Part shown: one piece after another, positions 61,225 through 64,000 of the stretch
Numbering within the stretch: the stretch's first letter is position 1
Layout of the letters: each line of letters begins with the position of its first letter
NCBI GenBank assembly: GCA_039028795.1
Contig: JBCCHJ010000017.1
Location: 20,722-84,721 of the forward strand
Length of the DNA stretch: 64,000 nt
From: Thermohalobaculum sp039028795
GTDB lineage: Bacteria; Pseudomonadota; Alphaproteobacteria; Rhodobacterales; Rhodobacteraceae
Reading direction: 5' to 3'
Notes under the pieces: generated by a model
Databases searched by the model: none
The model's input: the letters and a program-made list of their open reading frames with translations, nothing else
What the model was told of the DNA's origin: nothing
Program-made: the position numbers and the translations under genes

Positions 61225-61539
61225 ATGATCCGCATCACGACACTGACCATTGCAATTTTCGCAGGCGCAGCCGCCATTTCGGCTCCGGTCTCGGCACAAC
61301 AGTTCCAGGGTGTGGACTCGATCCTGCAGGATGCACCGGTCAAAATTGAAGTTGTTGGCGTCAATGCCAGGGATGAGAGCGTCAAATCTGCTGCAGAGCG
61401 AGAGCTGGACGAGACCCAGGTCTACGATAATGGGGCTTTCCATCGACGCTCGTTCGGTGGGGACACCCACAGCAACCGGGCAGCGCGCAGTGGCGGCAAC
61501 ATTGCGAACATTTTCAACCTGTTCGGCAGCGACGAGTAA
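61225..61539 (+). CDS. Small exported protein of unknown function
   Basis: A 104-residue protein with a strong signal peptide (IRITTLTIAIFAGAAAISAP, cleavage near residue 24, SAQ). The mature part is small, polar and glycine/asparagine-rich at its end (RSGGNIANIFNLFGSDE). AGGAAGG lies upstream of the ATG. It is divergent from pheT and convergent with the exonuclease gene. I recognise no family. Confidence 0.75.
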   Translation: MIRITTLTIAIFAGAAAISAPVSAQQFQGVDSILQDAPVKIEVVGVNARDESVKSAAERELDETQVYDNGAFHRRSFGGDTHSNRAARSGGNIANIFNLFGSDE

Positions 61540-61552
61540 CACGAAGGTGTAG

Positions 61553-61570
61553 GGCGGGCTTCAGCCCGCC
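61553..61570. terminator. GGCGGGCT palindrome, shared terminator
   Basis: GGCGGGCT-TC-AGCCCGCC is an eight-pair stem fourteen bases after the stop of the small exported-protein gene; its right arm overlaps the last codons of the convergent exonuclease gene. It is preceded by GTAG and followed by TTTGG, as in other dispersed palindrome copies. Confidence 0.7.
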
Positions 61571-62577
61571 TTTGGTGCGTCCAACACCTCGATCACGCGA
61601 AAGCGTTCGCAGACCAGCATCATGTCTGCAGACCAACCGCCGTTGCGCTCGAAATACTGCTGGTGGCTTTCGCGCCAGTCCTCCAGGGTGTCGTCTTCGC
61701 CTTCGGCCAGGGCGAAATCTTCCGGAACCCGGTGGAACGGGATCAGTTGGACTTCCGTTGTTTCGATACGCAGGATCGGCGTGCCGTCCCAATCCGTGAC
61801 GATGTCTTGCCGTCCAACCGTCGGCATCGGTTCATCGCCCCCTGCGACCTGCGTCAGCGGCATGCAAGTCGCCGTCTTCCGGCCATCGCGCACGCGCTGG
61901 GTCAGGTCTTCGCAAAGCTCCCGGCTGTCCCCAAAGCAGAACTCGGTCGGGGCGTCTGGGGCAGGGGAAGAGTAGTCGTCCGGATGCGGGGCATTCTTCT
62001 TTGCGGCCCTGATCATATAGCTGAGCATATTGGCATAGCCCCGGGCATCATCGATGGCGCGGTGGGTGTGGTCGATATCGCCCAGCACGGCGGGCGGGAC
62101 ATCATAGGGCAGGGTGCCGATGGTGCCGAAAACGCCATGGGTGAAGCTGTCCAGGTCCAGGCCCGCGCCATGGAATAGAGGGTCGTCTTTCCAGGGATGG
62201 TGCAGGACCGTCTCTCCCAGATAGGTCCGCAGGTATTCTTCGAAAAACGCGCCGTCAAAGGCGATGGGCCGTGCGGTGAACATCCGGGTACCGGGGTATT
62301 CGCGAACCCATTCAGCGAAGGCCGCCATGACGTCCTGTGGCGGGCTCGGCTCGGTGGTCGCCGCGGCATAGGCCGCTGGGTTCTTGGCCCAGAAGTTCAT
62401 CGTGGCCTGGTCCTGGGCACGTTCCGGCCGGGGCTCCAGAACTGCCTCGAACGCATCGCCATGGGTGCCGTCCTGGTCGACCACCACTGTCGCGAAGGAC
62501 AGCATCGAATTGGCCGAGGCCAAGGGGCCGTCGGTTTCGATATCCGTGACGAAGTAGAAGACGGGGTAAGTCAACAA
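61561..62577 (-). CDS. DEDDh exonuclease fused to an ASCH domain
   Basis: A 338-residue two-domain protein. Residues 1-195 are a DEDDh 3'-5' exonuclease: Asp12 and Glu14 in VTDIETDG, Asp108 in PIAFDGAFFEEYL, His172 and Asp177 in THRAIDDARG. A flexible PAPDAPT linker (about 196-211) leads to an ASCH domain (212-333) with FCFGDSRELCEDL, DGRKTATC, IETTEVQLIPFHRVPEDFAL and EGEDDTLEDWRESH. ASCH domains bind or process modified RNA or nucleotides. TTG 62577 is the start, five bases after GGGAG. It lies between pheS and pheT on the same strand. Confidence 0.88.
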   Translation of the reverse strand: MLTYPVFYFVTDIETDGPLASANSMLSFATVVVDQDGTHGDAFEAVLEPRPERAQDQATMNFWAKNPAAYAAATTEPSPPQDVMAAFAEWVREYPGTRMFTARPIAFDGAFFEEYLRTYLGETVLHHPWKDDPLFHGAGLDLDSFTHGVFGTIGTLPYDVPPAVLGDIDHTHRAIDDARGYANMLSYMIRAAKKNAPHPDDYSSPAPDAPTEFCFGDSRELCEDLTQRVRDGRKTATCMPLTQVAGGDEPMPTVGRQDIVTDWDGTPILRIETTEVQLIPFHRVPEDFALAEGEDDTLEDWRESHQQYFERNGGWSADMMLVCERFRVIEVLDAPKAG

Positions 62578-63009
62578 TAAGGCTCCCGAACTTTGGCCCC
62601 GCCAATTCTTAGCGCCAATTTCAACGCAAGAGTAGGGCAGGATTCAGCCCACCAGCAGAGACACAAAGCGGTAGCTTGCTGTTAACCAATCGACTTCTGT
62701 CCGACGCGTTGCCATACGCTTGCGGTACAAAAGCTATACGCATGCAATACACCGAAAGTCCTGGCGCCAGGCCAGCGAACTAGTTCAGCGCACGGTTTGG
62801 ACCAATTTGCACAACACCCGGTTTCGAGGGTGGAGTGTGGTGAGATTGTAAGGTGGGGTGTTAGCCCACCATTTCGTATAACGTTAATGGGTTAGCACTC
62901 ACGCCACTTGCTCCCACTTCTTTCGAATTTTTTGAAGTTGACAACGTGCCTTCTTGTGCGCACTGCTAAATTGATTGCTGCAAGGCTAATTAAAGAGAAG
63001 GTAAAACTT
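62578..63009. other. Intergenic region with two degenerate palindromes
   Basis: This region separates the exonuclease and the AT-richer exported-protein gene. It holds a degraded copy of the dispersed palindrome at 62632-62655 (GTAGGGCAGGATTCAGCCCACC) written here only in part as GGGC-GATTCA-GCCC, and a better one at 62852-62870 (GGTGGG, loop, CCCACC). Both are divergent-promoter side sequences. The last 130 bases are AT-rich and should contain the promoter of the 63010 gene. No other gene is supported. Confidence 0.6.
62852..62870. repeat. GGTGGG palindrome copy
   Basis: GGTGGG (62852-62857) and CCCACC (62865-62870) pair around GTGTTAG, followed by ATTTCG. This is a shorter and more diverged member of the GGGTGGG group found elsewhere in the window. 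Confidence 0.6.
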
Positions 63010-63477
63010 ATGCAGACTTATACCCCTATTCATTTGAGGCGGCTGTTGTCTGGTTCCGTTGTGTTGTTTGCTTTATCCCTGATCACAATTTCGGCGGTAA
63101 CCTCTCATACTTGGGCAGGCATGGCTCACCCAGAGTGGCCAGATGCAATTATTTGCACCAAGAAGTCTGACGGAGATGTTGTTTCTCGATTTGTACTTCC
63201 ACTCGTCGCAACTCAGGAGGGCGAGCTTCAACCCTGCGGGTTTCCACCGGGAAAAACATCTGTAAAAAGAGCAATTTATTCTATTGTTTTCAACTGCGGT
63301 TTTGTTGGTGCCGAAATGAAGTTTGAGTGCACTGACGTTAAGATGGATATGTGCACTGAATCAGTGACGTCCAGAGCAGAACCTGAAATAGCCCCGGCGG
63401 ACTTCGACGATTGTCGGCTTGGCCGATCACTCGAACAAATGGAAGCTGGCGGACAGACCATCAACCTCAAACACTAG
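63010..63477 (+). CDS. Exported cysteine-containing protein, AT-richer than neighbours
   Basis: A 155-residue protein starting at ATG 63010 after AGAAGG. An N-terminal hydrophobic segment (RLLSGSVVLFALSLITISAV) with an alanine-type cleavage region (SHTWAG) acts as signal peptide. The mature part has several cysteines (AIICTKKS, LQPCGFP, FNCGFVG, KFECTDV, DMCTES, FDDCRLG), enough for disulphides. Codon use is visibly AT-rich (many TTT, ATT and AAA codons) compared with the high-GC genes around it, which suggests recent acquisition. No family is recognised. Confidence 0.72.
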   Translation: MQTYTPIHLRRLLSGSVVLFALSLITISAVTSHTWAGMAHPEWPDAIICTKKSDGDVVSRFVLPLVATQEGELQPCGFPPGKTSVKRAIYSIVFNCGFVGAEMKFECTDVKMDMCTESVTSRAEPEIAPADFDDCRLGRSLEQMEAGGQTINLKH

Positions 63478-63501
63478 GCGTATCAGCGTAGACGAAACAA
63501 G

Positions 63502-64000
63502 TCACCCACTCAACCCCCCGTGCACGGTCGGCATGTCCAGGGCACGGAAGCCGTAATGGCGTAACCATCTGAGATCGCTGTCAAAGAACGCGCGCAGGTC
63601 CGGGATTCCGTATTTCAGCATGGCGATCCGGTCGATGCCCATGCCGAAGGCGAAGCCCTGGTAGACCTCGGGGTCGATGCCGCCATTGGTCAGCACTTTG
63701 GGGTGGACCATGCCAGAGCCGAGGATCTCCATCCAGTCGTCGCCCTCGCCCAGTTTCAGCTGGCCGCCTTCCCACGAACAGCGGATGTCGACCTCGGCGG
63801 ATGGCTCGGTGAATGGGAAGTGCGAGGCGCGGAAGCGCAGCTCGACCCCGTCGATCTCAAAAAAGGCTTTGCAGAATTCTTCCAGCGTCCATTTCAGCAT
63901 GGCCATGGAGATGCCTTTGTCGATGACCAGCCCTTCGACCTGGTGGAACATCGGCGTGTGGGTCTGGTCGTAGTCGGACCGGTAGACGCGGCCCGGCGCG
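63502..64000 (-). CDS. pheS: Phenylalanine-tRNA ligase alpha subunit (3' part)
   Basis: The C-terminal part of PheS; the frame stays open through the right window edge, where it reads APGRVYRSDYDQTHTPMFHQ, so the 5' portion is outside. Class II motif 2 and the active-site region include MFHQVEGLVIDKG and AEVDIRCSWEGGQLKLGEGD, with the core FTEPSAEVDIRCSW. Motif 3 is GFAFGMGIDRIAMLKYGIPDLR. It ends at 63502. With PheT it forms the alpha2-beta2 enzyme that charges tRNA-Phe. Confidence 0.95.
   Translation of the reverse strand, partial: APGRVYRSDYDQTHTPMFHQVEGLVIDKGISMAMLKWTLEEFCKAFFEIDGVELRFRASHFPFTEPSAEVDIRCSWEGGQLKLGEGDDWMEILGSGMVHPKVLTNGGIDPEVYQGFAFGMGIDRIAMLKYGIPDLRAFFDSDLRWLRHYGFRALDMPTVHGGLSG

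Noticed and set aside
1..64000. tRNA, rRNA, CRISPR arrays, insertion sequences and prophage genes
   Set aside because: I looked for T-arm-like sequences, regularly spaced repeats, transposases and integrases and saw none; short tRNA-like matches could not be folded by eye into cloverleaves.

Overview
The window is a high-GC, gene-dense chromosomal segment that looks like a marine alphaproteobacterium of the Rhodobacteraceae (Roseobacter group). The evidence is the gene content: GcvT-fused dimethylglycine/sarcosine dehydrogenase paralogues, a MerR-controlled fatty-acid oxidation operon, GapR (DUF2312), DUF1244 and DUF4167 proteins, and pheS/pheT separated by a nuclease gene. No tRNA, rRNA, CRISPR array, insertion sequence or prophage was seen. 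Most of it reads as core or semi-core genome, with many genes joined by ATGA/TGATG overlaps.

Layout. 0-5 kb: the 3' part of a fused MFS/spermidine-synthase-like gene, an FkbM methyltransferase, an EcsC-like protein, a lipoprotein, and a DUF1330-MAPEG pair divergent from a LysR regulator. 6-16 kb: two paralogous FAD/GcvT demethylating dehydrogenases flanking an amidohydrolase and a siderophore-interacting flavoprotein, then a DMT exporter coupled to threonine ammonia-lyase. 16-20 kb: flavodoxin, an AAC(3)-fold acetyltransferase, a WYL regulator with two tandem operators, and a Rieske oxygenase-hydrolase-small protein operon. 21-27 kb: pyruvate kinase, a MATE exporter, a 2OG-oxygenase-like protein, an esterase, and an operon of two hotdog thioesterases plus an SGNH hydrolase.

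27.5-37.4 kb: a beta-oxidation cluster with a MerR regulator, acyl-CoA dehydrogenase, GST, a large DUF4375-type protein, thiolase, an NTF2-like protein and a FadB-type multifunctional enzyme. Two near-identical operators lie between it and the divergent thioesterases. 37.5-44.6 kb: a repeat-rich lipoprotein, N-formylglutamate amidohydrolase-DUF1244, a TIR-TM-PASTA protein, GapR, an endonuclease/exonuclease/phosphatase-fold protein and two exported or membrane proteins. 44.8-47.6 kb: prfA-prmC and DUF4167.

47.7-55.2 kb (minus strand): a nine-gene chain, hydrolase-fdhD-YcxB-like-panB-YcxB-like-mobA/GGCT fusion-mobB-moeA-MFS, which serves molybdenum cofactor maturation with a pantothenate gene inside. 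55-64 kb: alanine dehydrogenase, a trypsin-like protease carrying deoxyribosyltransferase-like sensor modules, mscL, pheT, a small exported protein, a DEDDh exonuclease-ASCH fusion, an AT-richer exported protein and the 3' part of pheS.

The most unusual items are the MobA-GGCT fusion whose linker is encoded by a dispersed GGGTGGG palindrome, the sensor-protease protein at 56.4-57.9 kb, the TIR-TM-PASTA protein, the exonuclease-ASCH fusion, and an FdhD lacking the second cysteine of its motif. No complete multi-gene defence system is visible; the novelty lies in single proteins and regulatory DNA.
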